Assembly: GCA_945883455.1 (NCBI GenBank)
Contig: CAMCXJ010000072.1
Location: forward strand, 1-10,130
Length of the DNA stretch: 10,130 nt
Reading direction: 5' to 3'
Origin: Prosthecobacter debontii
GTDB lineage: Bacteria > Verrucomicrobiota > Verrucomicrobiia > Verrucomicrobiales > Akkermansiaceae
Shown here: positions 1 to 7,446 of the stretch, piece after piece
How the letters are laid out: each line of letters begins with the position of its first letter
Position numbering within the stretch: position 1 is the first letter of the stretch
The notes under the pieces: model-generated
Told to the model about the DNA's origin: nothing
Databases searched by the model: none
What the model saw: the letters and a program-made list of their open reading frames with translations, nothing else
Program-made: the position numbers and the translations under genes

Positions 1-1278
1 CTCTCCAGTAAACTTTTCGCCGTCGCCAAGCAAACCATCCCGGGAGGAGTGAACTCGCCCGTTCGCGCTTTCAAAAACGTGGATGGCGAGCCGTTCTTCG
101 TCCGCCGCGCGAAGGGTTGCCGCATCACCGATATCGATGGTAAGACCTACATCGATTACATCGGCTCTTGGGGTCCGAACATCCTCGGCCACGCGCCCAG
201 CGCCATCATCAACACGATCCATGAAGTCGCTAAGGACGGCATTTCCTTCGGCATCCCGAATCCGTACGAGGTCGAGATGGCTCAAACTATCTGCGGCTGG
301 GTGCCTTCGGTCGAAAAGGTGCGCATGACCTCCTCCGGCACCGAGGCGACGATGTCCGCGATCCGCGTGGCGCGCGGTTTCACGAAGCGGGATTACATCG
401 TAAAATTTGACGGATGCTACCATGGACATAGTGATTCACTGCTTGTAGCGGCGGGTTCAGGCGCGCTCACCCACGGCGAGCCGGATTCCGCAGGCGTGCC
501 GAAAGCATTTGCGGAAAAAACCATTGTCCTATCTTACAATGATCCCGATGCACTCACCCAACTATTTGAGAAAATGGGGGATCAGATCGCCGCGATCATC
601 GTGGAGTCCTACCCCGCCAACGCCGGCCTCGTTTTCCCGAAGCAAGGATACCTCAACCTGCTTTCTAAAATCACCAAGCAATACGGTGCTCTGCTGATAT
701 TCGACGAGGTGATGACCGGCTTCCGCCTCGGCAAGGCGGGCGTGCAGGGCTTGGAAAACCTCACGCCGGATCTTTCCTGCTTCGGAAAAGTGATTGGCGG
801 CGGCCTGCCAGTGGGAGCCTTCGGGGGGCGGGCGGAGGTGATGGATATGGTCGCTCCCATCGGCCCGGTCTATCAGGCAGGCACGCTTTCCGGTAACCCC
901 CTAGCCATGGCGGCCGGACTCGCCCAGCTCCGCGAGCTTTCCGCCGGCACGCCGGACGGCTTCGCCCGCCTCGACCAGATCGGCCTCCATTTCGAGACCG
1001 GCCTCCGCGCCGTGATGACGAAAAAAGGCATTCCCCATTCCATCAACCGCGTCGGCTCCATGTTCTGCCTGTTCTTTACTGACCGCGAGATCATCAACGT
1101 CGATGATGTGATGAAACAGGATCTTGCTCTCTTCAAAAAGTTCTTCTGGGGCTGCCTGGAGCGCGGGGTGTACATTGCCCCATCACCTTACGAAACCGGC
1201 TTCCTATCCCTCGCCCACACCGATGCGGATCTCGATGACACGCTTACCATTTTCGAAGAGGCGTTGGCAGGCATCTAG
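1..1278 (+). CDS. hemL: Glutamate-1-semialdehyde 2,1-aminomutase (5' end cut by window)
   Basis: This PLP enzyme converts glutamate-1-semialdehyde to 5-aminolevulinate in the C5 pathway of tetrapyrrole (haem) synthesis, in the cytoplasm. The frame is open from base 1. The sequence before the GTG at 49 already matches the family (LFAVAKQTIPGGVNSPVRAF), so that GTG is an internal Val and the true start lies a few codons upstream. Counting codons from base 1, visible motifs are SSGTEATMSAIR, CYHGHSD, IFDEVMTGFR (Asp near 235, the expected contact to the PLP pyridine nitrogen) and FGKVIGGGLPVGAFGG with the Schiff-base Lys at codon 263. GTLSGNP follows, and the C-terminal FF..L..GVY.APS segment is intact. 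The length, about 425 residues, is normal. One departure from the enzymes I remember is ESYPANAG at codons 202-209, where EPVAGNM is usual. The gene ends 73 bp before the convergent cytochrome gene. Identification is secure. Confidence 0.97.
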   Translation, partial: LSSKLFAVAKQTIPGGVNSPVRAFKNVDGEPFFVRRAKGCRITDIDGKTYIDYIGSWGPNILGHAPSAIINTIHEVAKDGISFGIPNPYEVEMAQTICGWVPSVEKVRMTSSGTEATMSAIRVARGFTKRDYIVKFDGCYHGHSDSLLVAAGSGALTHGEPDSAGVPKAFAEKTIVLSYNDPDALTQLFEKMGDQIAAIIVESYPANAGLVFPKQGYLNLLSKITKQYGALLIFDEVMTGFRLGKAGVQGLENLTPDLSCFGKVIGGGLPVGAFGGRAEVMDMVAPIGPVYQAGTLSGNPLAMAAGLAQLRELSAGTPDGFARLDQIGLHFETGLRAVMTKKGIPHSINRVGSMFCLFFTDREIINVDDVMKQDLALFKKFFWGCLERGVYIAPSPYETGFLSLAHTDADLDDTLTIFEEALAGI

Positions 1279-1331
1279 TCTGTGAAACTGCGCGATGCAG
1301 AGAGGATAAACCCAAGAAAGGTTCAAAATCA

Positions 1332-1381
1332 CTCGTCGCTCCCGGCTATCCTCATTTCAGCGAGGAGAGGAAAGCGACGAG
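1332..1381 (-). terminator. Candidate hairpin terminator of the minus-strand gene group
   Basis: CTCGTCGCT (1332-1340) and AGCGACGAG (1373-1381) form a perfect 9-bp inverted repeat. A smaller TCCTC/GAGGA stem (1349-1353 with 1362-1366) lies inside it. The structure spans the stop codon of the minus-strand cytochrome gene. Read on the minus strand it is followed by TGATTTTG, a short T-rich stretch; on the plus strand no T run follows. A terminator for the minus-strand genes is therefore the better reading. The long loop and weak T tract keep this tentative. Confidence 0.35.
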
Positions 1382-4300
1382 ATCACGGATGTCGGTTTTT
1401 GAGAGGATGAGTCCCATCGGCGGCATGGTGGACATGGCGGGGGGGATGGTCTTGATTTCTGATTTCAGGCAGACGGTTTCCTTTTTTGTCGTGATATCGC
1501 TGACGATAACCTCGGTATCCGTTTCTTTCATCAGCATCCCGGCGACGATGGTGCCGTCGTTCATCGTAACGGCGATGGCAGAGTAGCCCGCCGCCAGTTT
1601 TGCACTGGGATTGACGATGGCTTCGAGAATGTAAGCTGCGTCGTGGCGCTTGCCCATACCGTCAAGTTTGGGTCCTGCCTCGCCGCCCGCACGATCGCCG
1701 ATCTTGTGGCACTGGATGCAGTTCGCCGCGCCGCTGTTGTAGAAGATCCGCTTGCCGTTTTCGGCGTTACCACCTTCGCGCGCGATTTCGAATGCAGCTA
1801 GGGGATCGTTCTTGTCCAAGGTGGCCTCGTAATCCACGAGCGCGGTCTTGAATTCGGGTTCGGTCTGTTTCCCTGCGGCATTGAGGATATCGAGCCGAAC
1901 GCTAACGGCTTGGGCGGCGATATTTTTTAATAAATCCAAAAGGATGGCCGCTGCCTTGGGATGCTTGAGATCGGCGAGCAAGGCGATGGCACGCTGCTGG
2001 TCATCCGTCTTGCCGGTGGAAAGGATTTCGCTGACGACAGTGAACGCGAGATCCGGCGACAGCCTGCCCAACGATTCCAGCGCCGCTCCACGCACCCGCG
2101 GGTCGCCATCCGCCGTGAGTTTCACCAGCATTTCAGGAAAGTCCCCGGCCGCTTCGCTTTCCAAACGCTTGAGCGCGGCGAGGCGTAGGTCGGTGGGATT
2201 TTTCACTCCGGTCAATTGGTTGAGCAGTGCCACCTTCGGAATTTCCACACCGAATTTCCCCGCAAGCCCCATCGCCTCCACGAGCAGATTCCCCGTGGCG
2301 GAGGTTAGCATCGGCTCCAGCGCCGCGCGGATCTCGGGCAATACTTTTCCAATGTCCCTCTCCTCTGTGATCGGTCGATACATCCCCGTGGTGGGGTCGG
2401 TGGGTGGATGCTTGTCGAAGCGGCCAATAAGCCACAGCGCCTCCGTGCGGGCGTCGTCGGAAAGCGATGTATCAGTGGCAACAGCGAGCAGGCGGCGGAC
2501 GTTTTCGTCGCCTCCCGCGCGGATCATGGCATTGAGGATGCGGAGATCGACGGCCCATGTGGACTTGCCCAGGAGATGAGTGGCCGCGGCGAGGTCTGGG
2601 CGCGCTCCCTCGATCATTTCATCGTTGATCGCCTGCACGGCTTCGACGGCGATGGAGAGGTCGGTGTCCTTGAGGAAATGGCCGATGCGTGCGTCTTTAA
2701 GCCGGCGGAGAGCCAGCACCACCGCGCGGCGAACAGCCGGGGATTTGTGGTCAGCGAAAGCAAACACGGCGTCAGCATCGCCGATCAAGAACATGCCCTG
2801 CACCGCGCCGTGTCGGACGTATCCGTCCTTGTCATTGTTTTCCTCCACCATCGCCATCAGCACGGGAAACTGCCCCTTGGAGCCCAGCTTGCCGGTGGCG
2901 ATGGCAGCCAGCATCTGCGTCCGCAGATCGGAATCGGTGAGGAGCGCGGTGGCGGCATGTAGGCCCGCCTTGTGACCCGCGTCGCCAAGGGCTTGCACCG
3001 CCTGTCCGCGGACTTTCGCTTCGCTGTCGGAGAGAAGCAGGACGAGCTGTTTCGCGGACTCGCCATCCTTTTTCAGGCGGGCGAGATTTCCCAGTCCCCA
3101 GACACCGTGCAGCCGGGTGGTGACAGGCTCCGCTGAACTTGTCGCAGCGATCAGGATCTCGCGGTTCGCGGTGTTTTCCGCCAGCGCGATCTGCGCCCGG
3201 AGACGGACACGCATGTCGGGATGGCGAAGGAGTTTCCCGAGTTCCTGCGGTTTCATCGTATTGATGCCCTTCGCGAAAAGCGCGCGCACCTCCTTGGTCT
3301 CCGGCTTCGCCGTTTCCTTCGGATCCTCGAAGGTGAAGATGTTGCCTTTTTCAAAGGTGGTCCAGCTTCCGACATATTCCGAGACGTAAGCCTTGCTGTC
3401 GTAACCGAACTCGACATCGGTGCAGAGCATGCCGGAAACGAAATTTTCCTTCCGCTCGACCTTGAAGCCCGCGCCGTTGGGCTCCATGCGGAAACCGATC
3501 ACCGCGCTGTTCGCGCCGACGAAATCGCACACGAAGAAATGGTTGTCCCACTTTTCCGCAAGGCCGGTGCCGGGATTGTAGGCGAGGCCGGAGGGGCCTT
3601 TGCTTACCCAGCCTGCGGGAGCGAGGATGGCTCGGGGGCGGAGCGGGCTGTCCATGTCCCAATGGCGCTCCCGCATCCAGTTCGTGTCGTGTCGGCGGGT
3701 TCCGTAAATCAGGTTGGTGAATTTCTGGAAGGCCTGGTGTCCGCGCTGCCAGCCGGAGTGGGCCCCTTCCACCACGTCGACGACGCGGGCCATATCCTGC
3801 ATGTCCGCTTCGTTATCCACGGAAAACAAATTTCCGTAGCGGTCGAAGGCGATTTCCTTCGGATTCCGCAAGCCCGTGTGGACGACCTCCAAATTACCGC
3901 CGTCGCGCTCCATGCGGAACACCGCGCCGGAGTATTGGCTGTAAAGGTGGCGGCCTTCCTTGGTTTTCAGGTTGTAGCCGCGGTCGCCGATGGTGAACCA
4001 GATCCGGTTGTCGGGACCGAGAACGAAGCCGTTGAGGTCGTGGCCGCTGAGACTCACGGAAATGCCGTAGCCTTCCTGGAGCGACCCGCGCTTCTCGGCG
4101 ACGAGATCACCATCCTTGTCCTCCAAAAGCCATACGTGGGGAATGCAGGCGAAATAGATTTTCCCGTCCAGCGCCATTATGCCGGCGGCGGTGCCATCGA
4201 GCGGGTTGTTGAAGCCTTCCGCGTAGAGCTTGGTGTGGTCGCACTTCCCGTCCCCGTCGCGATCCTCGATCACGCGGATTTTTTCCGAATACTTGGTGTA

Positions 4301-4684
4301 ATAGGACATCGGCTTCTTGTCCGAGTATTTCCTATACATCTCCAGCCGCTCGGCGGTGGACGTGAGCTTGTAATCGTCCGCCACCCAGGGATTCCTGCGG
4401 TTGTCCTCGATTCCGCGGTCGAAGCGGTGTGTCTCCGCGATGTAGAGGCGGTTCTGTTCGTCGAAAGTGATCGCCGTCGGGGTCTGCACGTTCGGCTCCC
4501 GGGCGAAAAGCTTGGTCACCATTCCTTCGGGGGCTTTGATCGTTGCAAGGATGGCCTTTTCTTCATTAAGCGATGGGATTGGCTCCGGGTTCGCCGTGCC
4601 CTCGGTTTTCTCATCGGTGATTGCGGAGGCTGTGAACGCGGAGGCAAGCAGGGCGGCGAGGGTGAGCGGGAATTTCTGTTTCAT
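1352..4684 (-). CDS. Secreted PVC-type membrane-bound dehydrogenase with HEAT repeats and C-terminal haem-binding domain
   Basis: An exported c-type cytochrome fusion of 1,110 residues. Start chosen: the ATG at 4684, because it begins a clean signal peptide (MKQK, hydrophobic core, TASA|IT cleavage after residue 21) and overlaps the upstream stop as ATGA. The open frame runs on to 4930, but that extension lies antisense to nothing and in a shadow frame of the upstream gene, and does not look like protein. Domains: residues 45-455, a PVC N-terminal beta-propeller/dehydrogenase-like domain with two acidic loops (DRDGDGKCD at 141-149, DKDGD at 189-193); about 475-960, HEAT-like helical repeats; about 970-1110, the PVC haem domain with CIQCH (Cys989, Cys992, His993; bases 1706-1720). 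A downstream MSTMPPMGLILS segment offers Met candidates for the second haem ligand. The family is typical of Planctomycetes and Verrucomicrobia, where members are suspected of sugar or alcohol oxidation. The substrate here is unknown. It should act in the periplasm or on the cell surface. Confidence 0.9.
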   Translation of the reverse strand: MKQKFPLTLAALLASAFTASAITDEKTEGTANPEPIPSLNEEKAILATIKAPEGMVTKLFAREPNVQTPTAITFDEQNRLYIAETHRFDRGIEDNRRNPWVADDYKLTSTAERLEMYRKYSDKKPMSYYTKYSEKIRVIEDRDGDGKCDHTKLYAEGFNNPLDGTAAGIMALDGKIYFACIPHVWLLEDKDGDLVAEKRGSLQEGYGISVSLSGHDLNGFVLGPDNRIWFTIGDRGYNLKTKEGRHLYSQYSGAVFRMERDGGNLEVVHTGLRNPKEIAFDRYGNLFSVDNEADMQDMARVVDVVEGAHSGWQRGHQAFQKFTNLIYGTRRHDTNWMRERHWDMDSPLRPRAILAPAGWVSKGPSGLAYNPGTGLAEKWDNHFFVCDFVGANSAVIGFRMEPNGAGFKVERKENFVSGMLCTDVEFGYDSKAYVSEYVGSWTTFEKGNIFTFEDPKETAKPETKEVRALFAKGINTMKPQELGKLLRHPDMRVRLRAQIALAENTANREILIAATSSAEPVTTRLHGVWGLGNLARLKKDGESAKQLVLLLSDSEAKVRGQAVQALGDAGHKAGLHAATALLTDSDLRTQMLAAIATGKLGSKGQFPVLMAMVEENNDKDGYVRHGAVQGMFLIGDADAVFAFADHKSPAVRRAVVLALRRLKDARIGHFLKDTDLSIAVEAVQAINDEMIEGARPDLAAATHLLGKSTWAVDLRILNAMIRAGGDENVRRLLAVATDTSLSDDARTEALWLIGRFDKHPPTDPTTGMYRPITEERDIGKVLPEIRAALEPMLTSATGNLLVEAMGLAGKFGVEIPKVALLNQLTGVKNPTDLRLAALKRLESEAAGDFPEMLVKLTADGDPRVRGAALESLGRLSPDLAFTVVSEILSTGKTDDQQRAIALLADLKHPKAAAILLDLLKNIAAQAVSVRLDILNAAGKQTEPEFKTALVDYEATLDKNDPLAAFEIAREGGNAENGKRIFYNSGAANCIQCHKIGDRAGGEAGPKLDGMGKRHDAAYILEAIVNPSAKLAAGYSAIAVTMNDGTIVAGMLMKETDTEVIVSDITTKKETVCLKSEIKTIPPAMSTMPPMGLILSKTDIRDLVAFLSSLK

Positions 4685-5367
4685 GGTGAGCGGCGGCGGA
4701 AAGGAAGCGCGAGCAGCAGGTAAAGCGCAAGCGCGATCCCCTGCATCGCGAACAAGTAAAGCGGCCAACGCCCCAGGTGGTCGATCAGCGAGGGGTTGTC
4801 CGGCGGGCGCGAGGCGAAGGCGAAATTCGTCCCCAGCAACACGTTGATCAGCAGCGCGATGCCCTGGTAGGCCACGGAAATCCCGAACGCTTTCAGCGGG
4901 GACTTCCACCAAGGCATCTCCGGCCGCCATTTCAGCACCAGCGGGATGTATAGCGCCGCCGCCACGATCGCGAAGTGCTGCACGAAAAAATGCACGAACG
5001 GCAGATGCGGCGGGCCGATGCCTATCGCCGGGGTCAGCAGCGCCTGCGTGGTCGCCGCAATGCCCCAGAAGTAGGTCAGCGTCAGCAGCATCGGACGCCG
5101 CGTGAACAGCGCGAAGCCCGCCACCACCGCCGCCAAGTCGCAGAGGTGGAAGGGCAGCACGTTATCCAGGGAGCGCGGATGATCCCGCCAGGCGTAGAGC
5201 GCGAAGGGGTAGGCCGTCAGGTTCAGGAAAGCCAGCAGCGCCGTCACCATGCGCGCATTCCCAGCCGACCGCTTCGCGAAAACGAGCAGCCCCGCGATCG
5301 CCGCAAAGCCGACCGCCAACGTCACGTAATGATCGCCGGAAAAGGGATGGAAGGGGTTGCTGGGCAT
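4681..5367 (-). CDS. YwaF/TMEM164-like integral membrane protein (TIGR02206 type)
   Basis: A 228-residue polytopic inner-membrane protein with about six or seven hydrophobic segments (roughly 14-31, 41-60, 71-89, 94-112, 125-147, 160-180, 204-223). Motifs I associate with the TIGR02206/YwaF family are FSGDHY near the N terminus, LPFHLCDLAAV (His74, Cys76, Asp77), LTYFWG...QALLTP (98-113), FFVQH (127-131) and LLGTNFAF...PPDNPSLIDHLG (177-199). From memory, the Pfam family containing YwaF also contains human TMEM164, reported to be an acyltransferase for ether phospholipids with a catalytic Cys. The HxCD motif could be the equivalent site, but that is inference. Its stop overlaps the next gene's start by four bases (ATGA), so the two are likely coupled. 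No Shine-Dalgarno sequence precedes its ATG; a foldback repeat lies just upstream. Family assignment is good, function unknown. Confidence 0.85.
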   Translation of the reverse strand: MPSNPFHPFSGDHYVTLAVGFAAIAGLLVFAKRSAGNARMVTALLAFLNLTAYPFALYAWRDHPRSLDNVLPFHLCDLAAVVAGFALFTRRPMLLTLTYFWGIAATTQALLTPAIGIGPPHLPFVHFFVQHFAIVAAALYIPLVLKWRPEMPWWKSPLKAFGISVAYQGIALLINVLLGTNFAFASRPPDNPSLIDHLGRWPLYLFAMQGIALALYLLLALPFRRRSP

Positions 5368-5386
5368 GTTGTTGGTTCGGGCTGGC

Positions 5387-5506
5387 TTTTACCGCAGAGG
5401 CACAGTGTGAAAGATGGGGAAACCGGGCGAATAGATCAGATCCTGAATGAAGATCCCCGGTTATTTTCTGCGTATCCTCCTTCTTCTCTGTGTCTCTGTG
5501 GTAAAA
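5387..5506. repeat. Foldback (inverted-repeat) intergenic element
   Basis: The left arm TTTTACCGCAGAGGCACAG (5387-5405) is complementary to the right arm CTGTGTCTCTGTGGTAAAA (5488-5506) at 17 of 19 positions, with two transition differences. Inside, AACCGGG (5421-5427) pairs perfectly with CCCGGTT (5456-5462). The element fills most of the 150-bp gap between the peptidase stop and the membrane-protein start. From memory, arms of this 'CTCTGTG..TCTGTGGT' type occur as dispersed intergenic repeats in several phyla, including Verrucomicrobia and Planctomycetes. No transposase is encoded within it. It could be a MITE-like or REP-like element and may affect read-through between its neighbours. Confidence 0.8.
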
Positions 5507-5517
5507 AAGGGATGATC

Positions 5518-6741
5518 TCACGCCCTGATTTCCGCCGTGGCGGGTTCCTGCGAGAAGATCTTTTGTGCGATGCCCTGAATCTGGTCTTCGGTCACCTGGA
5601 GGAGGTTCTCGCGGGCTTCGCTGGGGCAGGGTATGCGGTTGTAAAAGAGGAGCCCTTCGCCGGCCCATGCCGCATGGGCGGAGGTGGACTCGAAGCCGAG
5701 CTTGGATTGGGCGATGGCGAGGCGCTTGGCTCGCTCGAGTTCGCCGGGCCGGGGGCCGTGGGCGGCGAGGTCAGCAGTTTCGCGGAGGATAGTTGCGAGG
5801 GATTCGGCGCGGGAATCAGGGTCGAGGCCGGCGGTGACCTGGAGGGCGCCGGTTTCATGAAAAAGGCAAGTTTCCGATCCGATCTGGTAGCAAAGGCCGC
5901 GTTCCTCGCGTAGCTCGGTGAAGAGGCGGGAGGAGGAGGATTCACCGAGGATCAGGGAGAGCAGGCGGAGGGCATGGCGCTCAGGTGCGTGGCGGCCAGG
6001 GGTATGCCAGGCAAGGGCGAGCTGGAGCTGATCGGTGGGGCGTGTGTCGGTGATCTGTTTCCCGGGAGCGGGCGCGTAGCCGAGGCGCGGCGGCGGCGGG
6101 GTAAAATTTTTCGGCAACAGAGGCAGGAGGGTGGCGAGGATTTCCTCCGCGTGCATCGGGCCGGCGGTGGCGATGACGAGGTCGCTGCGGAAGTGATGGA
6201 GCCTGGCGAAATCACGGAGGGAGGCGCGGGTGATCTTCGCGATGGATTCGAGGGAGCCAGAGATGGATTGACCGAGCGGATGGCCGGGCCAGAGGGCGGC
6301 GGCGAGGAGGTCGTTAATGTGATCCGAGGGATTTTCCCGGATCATGGTGATCTCCTCGCCGATGACATCGCGCTCCAACTCGATCTCGTTTTCCGGAAAG
6401 ACGGAATGCCAAACCATGTCGGCCAGCGTCTCGATGAGGGCGGGCATGAGCTCGGCCTCACCCTGCGCCTCATAGACAGTGTGATCCTCAGAAGTGCCAG
6501 CGTTCGCCTGGCCGCCGCCAGACTCGATGGCGAGAGTGAGCTCTTTCGCGGAGCGCGTTGCCGTGCCCTTGAAAGCCATGTGCTCGGAAAAATGCGCGAG
6601 TCCGGAGGGGATGCCTTCCTTTTCATCCCGCGAACCGGTGGGGATGTAAATGGAGAGCGCAGCACACTCGGAATCCGGCAAGCACGCGTGGGCAAGCCGC
6701 GGGCCGCCGGGGAGGGCGTGGGTGGTGTAGGTGGCGGGCAT
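5518..6741 (-). CDS. M16 family (insulinase/processing-peptidase type) zinc metallopeptidase
   Basis: A 407-residue single-unit M16B-type peptidase. The inverted zinc motif HFSEH (His50, Glu53, His54) sits in GLAHFSEHMAFKGT. The third ligand is Glu130 in ERDVIGEEI, 76 residues after His54, as in mitochondrial processing peptidase beta. The second, non-catalytic half (about 225-407) carries GESSSSRLFTELREERGLCY, with Arg272 and Tyr285 as the substrate-binding R/Y pair. Catalytic and binding features therefore sit in one chain, and it probably works as a homodimer in the usual clam-shell form. No signal peptide is evident, so a cytoplasmic location or leaderless export is possible. The ATG at 6741 gives the family's usual N terminus with almost no extra residues and lacks a Shine-Dalgarno sequence. 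The gene lies upstream of the membrane-protein/cytochrome pair on the same strand, separated by the foldback repeat. The substrate is unknown. Confidence 0.93.
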   Translation of the reverse strand: MPATYTTHALPGGPRLAHACLPDSECAALSIYIPTGSRDEKEGIPSGLAHFSEHMAFKGTATRSAKELTLAIESGGGQANAGTSEDHTVYEAQGEAELMPALIETLADMVWHSVFPENEIELERDVIGEEITMIRENPSDHINDLLAAALWPGHPLGQSISGSLESIAKITRASLRDFARLHHFRSDLVIATAGPMHAEEILATLLPLLPKNFTPPPPRLGYAPAPGKQITDTRPTDQLQLALAWHTPGRHAPERHALRLLSLILGESSSSRLFTELREERGLCYQIGSETCLFHETGALQVTAGLDPDSRAESLATILRETADLAAHGPRPGELERAKRLAIAQSKLGFESTSAHAAWAGEGLLFYNRIPCPSEARENLLQVTEDQIQGIAQKIFSQEPATAEIRA

Positions 6742-6742
6742 G

Positions 6743-6769
6743 AAACTTTAACTCTTAAACTTTAAACTC
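6743..6769. repeat. Short AT-rich direct repeat upstream of the M16 gene
   Basis: AAACTTTAACTC (6743-6754) is followed after two bases by AAACTTTAAACTC (6757-6769), identical apart from one A. The pair lies immediately before the peptidase start codon and is strikingly AT-rich for this DNA. It may be an operator or leader element, or simple slippage. No convincing -35/-10 pair can be assigned around it. Confidence 0.5.
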
Positions 6770-6915
6770 CAAAGAAGAGGGATAGGTTGTTCTAGGGGAA
6801 TGCCCAATTCAATTCTCGGAATGGTTGCCGCGGCGAACCTAAAAAAAATTGGAAGGAGCGTGAATAATCTCCCAGCGCACGGGTCGAAGCTTGCGTAACA
6901 AAAAATTACACAACC

Positions 6916-7260
6916 ATGAAAAAAGGAATCATCGCCATCGCCCTCTGTGCGTTCGCCCTTTTGGGAAACGCCACCATCGCCGACGCCAACCCTCACGGGG
7001 GACGCGGATGTAATACACCATCCAATACGACCTACGTGAGCGGCTACCGTCACGGAAGCCCGATTTACACCGAGAAAATTTTTATCGGCTACGATTGCCA
7101 CGGTCATCCTAGATTCACTTACCGCCAGGTTTACGTACCGGCCAGACAATACAGCCAGCCATGCCGTCCTTCCTACAGCGGCCATCATAACAACGTCGGC
7201 TATCCGCAAAACCATTACAGCCGCTCAGGCGGATCGATCAGCTTTACTTTCCGCCGCTGA
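6916..7260 (+). CDS. Small secreted His/Tyr-rich protein of unknown function
   Basis: A 114-residue protein with a clear signal peptide: MKKG, a hydrophobic stretch from residue 5 to 17, and likely cleavage after ADA (residue 24). The mature part, about 90 residues, is rich in Tyr (10), His (7), Gly and Ser and has three Cys (32, 61, 83), so it should be periplasmic or extracellular. Residues 43-57 and 58-73 look like a duplicated module: GYRHGSPIYTEKIF then GYDCHGHPRFTYRQVY, sharing GY..HG.P..T. I do not recognise a named domain. It is transcribed divergently from the M16 peptidase; the 174-bp gap holds AT-rich tracts but no promoter I can defend. No Shine-Dalgarno sequence precedes the ATG (a GGAAGGAG near 6851 is too distant). 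Its last 17 bases overlap the antisense transposase remnant. An open frame on the other strand (6748-7215) is the alternative, but it lacks protein-like features. Confidence 0.75.
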   Translation: MKKGIIAIALCAFALLGNATIADANPHGGRGCNTPSNTTYVSGYRHGSPIYTEKIFIGYDCHGHPRFTYRQVYVPARQYSQPCRPSYSGHHNNVGYPQNHYSRSGGSISFTFRR

Positions 7261-7426
7261 CCCGCTGAATGCGACAGTTGTCATGCATCCGCATGAACAT
7301 CCGGAAATGCTCCCGCTCCGCATCCCCGAACAAAAAACGCCGATCCACCACCCGAAAAATACAGTGGTAAATAGCAGGCTTCCCCTGCGTCCCCGCCCAT
7401 TCAGCCAGCCATCTCGCCTTGCGCTT
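7244..7426 (-). pseudogene. Remnant of a REP-associated tyrosine (Y1/RAYT) transposase
   Basis: Read on the minus strand, this stretch encodes KRKARWLAEWAGTQGKP followed by AIYHCIFRVVDRRFLFG and DAEREHFRMFMRM, ending at a TAA (7246-7244). This closely resembles, from memory, the N-terminal part of verrucomicrobial RAYT-type transposases (WLAEWA...PAIYHCISRVVDRRFVFG..EKEHFR). The HUH metal-binding motif (SNHFH) and the catalytic Tyr should come further on and are absent, and no in-frame ATG or GTG precedes the similarity. The gene is thus truncated at both ends. The frame is the same as that of the RlmI-type gene and begins right after its TAG stop. Homology probably ends near 7266; the last codons are read from junction sequence overlapping the 3' end of the secreted-protein gene. 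Confidence 0.7.
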
Positions 7427-7446
7427 GGATCCACACCATCCGCCGG

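Noticed and set aside
3221..4723. 500-codon open frame on the plus strand
   Set aside because: Fully antisense to the PVC-type cytochrome gene, which has recognisable domains. Long antisense frames are common in GC-rich DNA.
4685..4930. N-terminal extension of the cytochrome frame
   Set aside because: The 82 extra codons overlap the upstream gene in another frame and precede a clean signal peptide starting at 4684.
4975..5913. 312-codon plus-strand open frame
   Set aside because: Antisense to the membrane-protein and M16 genes and runs through the foldback repeat; low-complexity, Arg/Gly-rich product.
6742..6915. Divergent promoter pair between the M16 and secreted-protein genes
   Set aside because: AT tracts are present but I could not find -35/-10 pairs with acceptable match and spacing on either strand.
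6748..7215. Minus-strand 155-codon open frame over the small secreted gene
   Set aside because: No recognisable motif; the plus-strand frame has a convincing signal peptide and an internal duplication.
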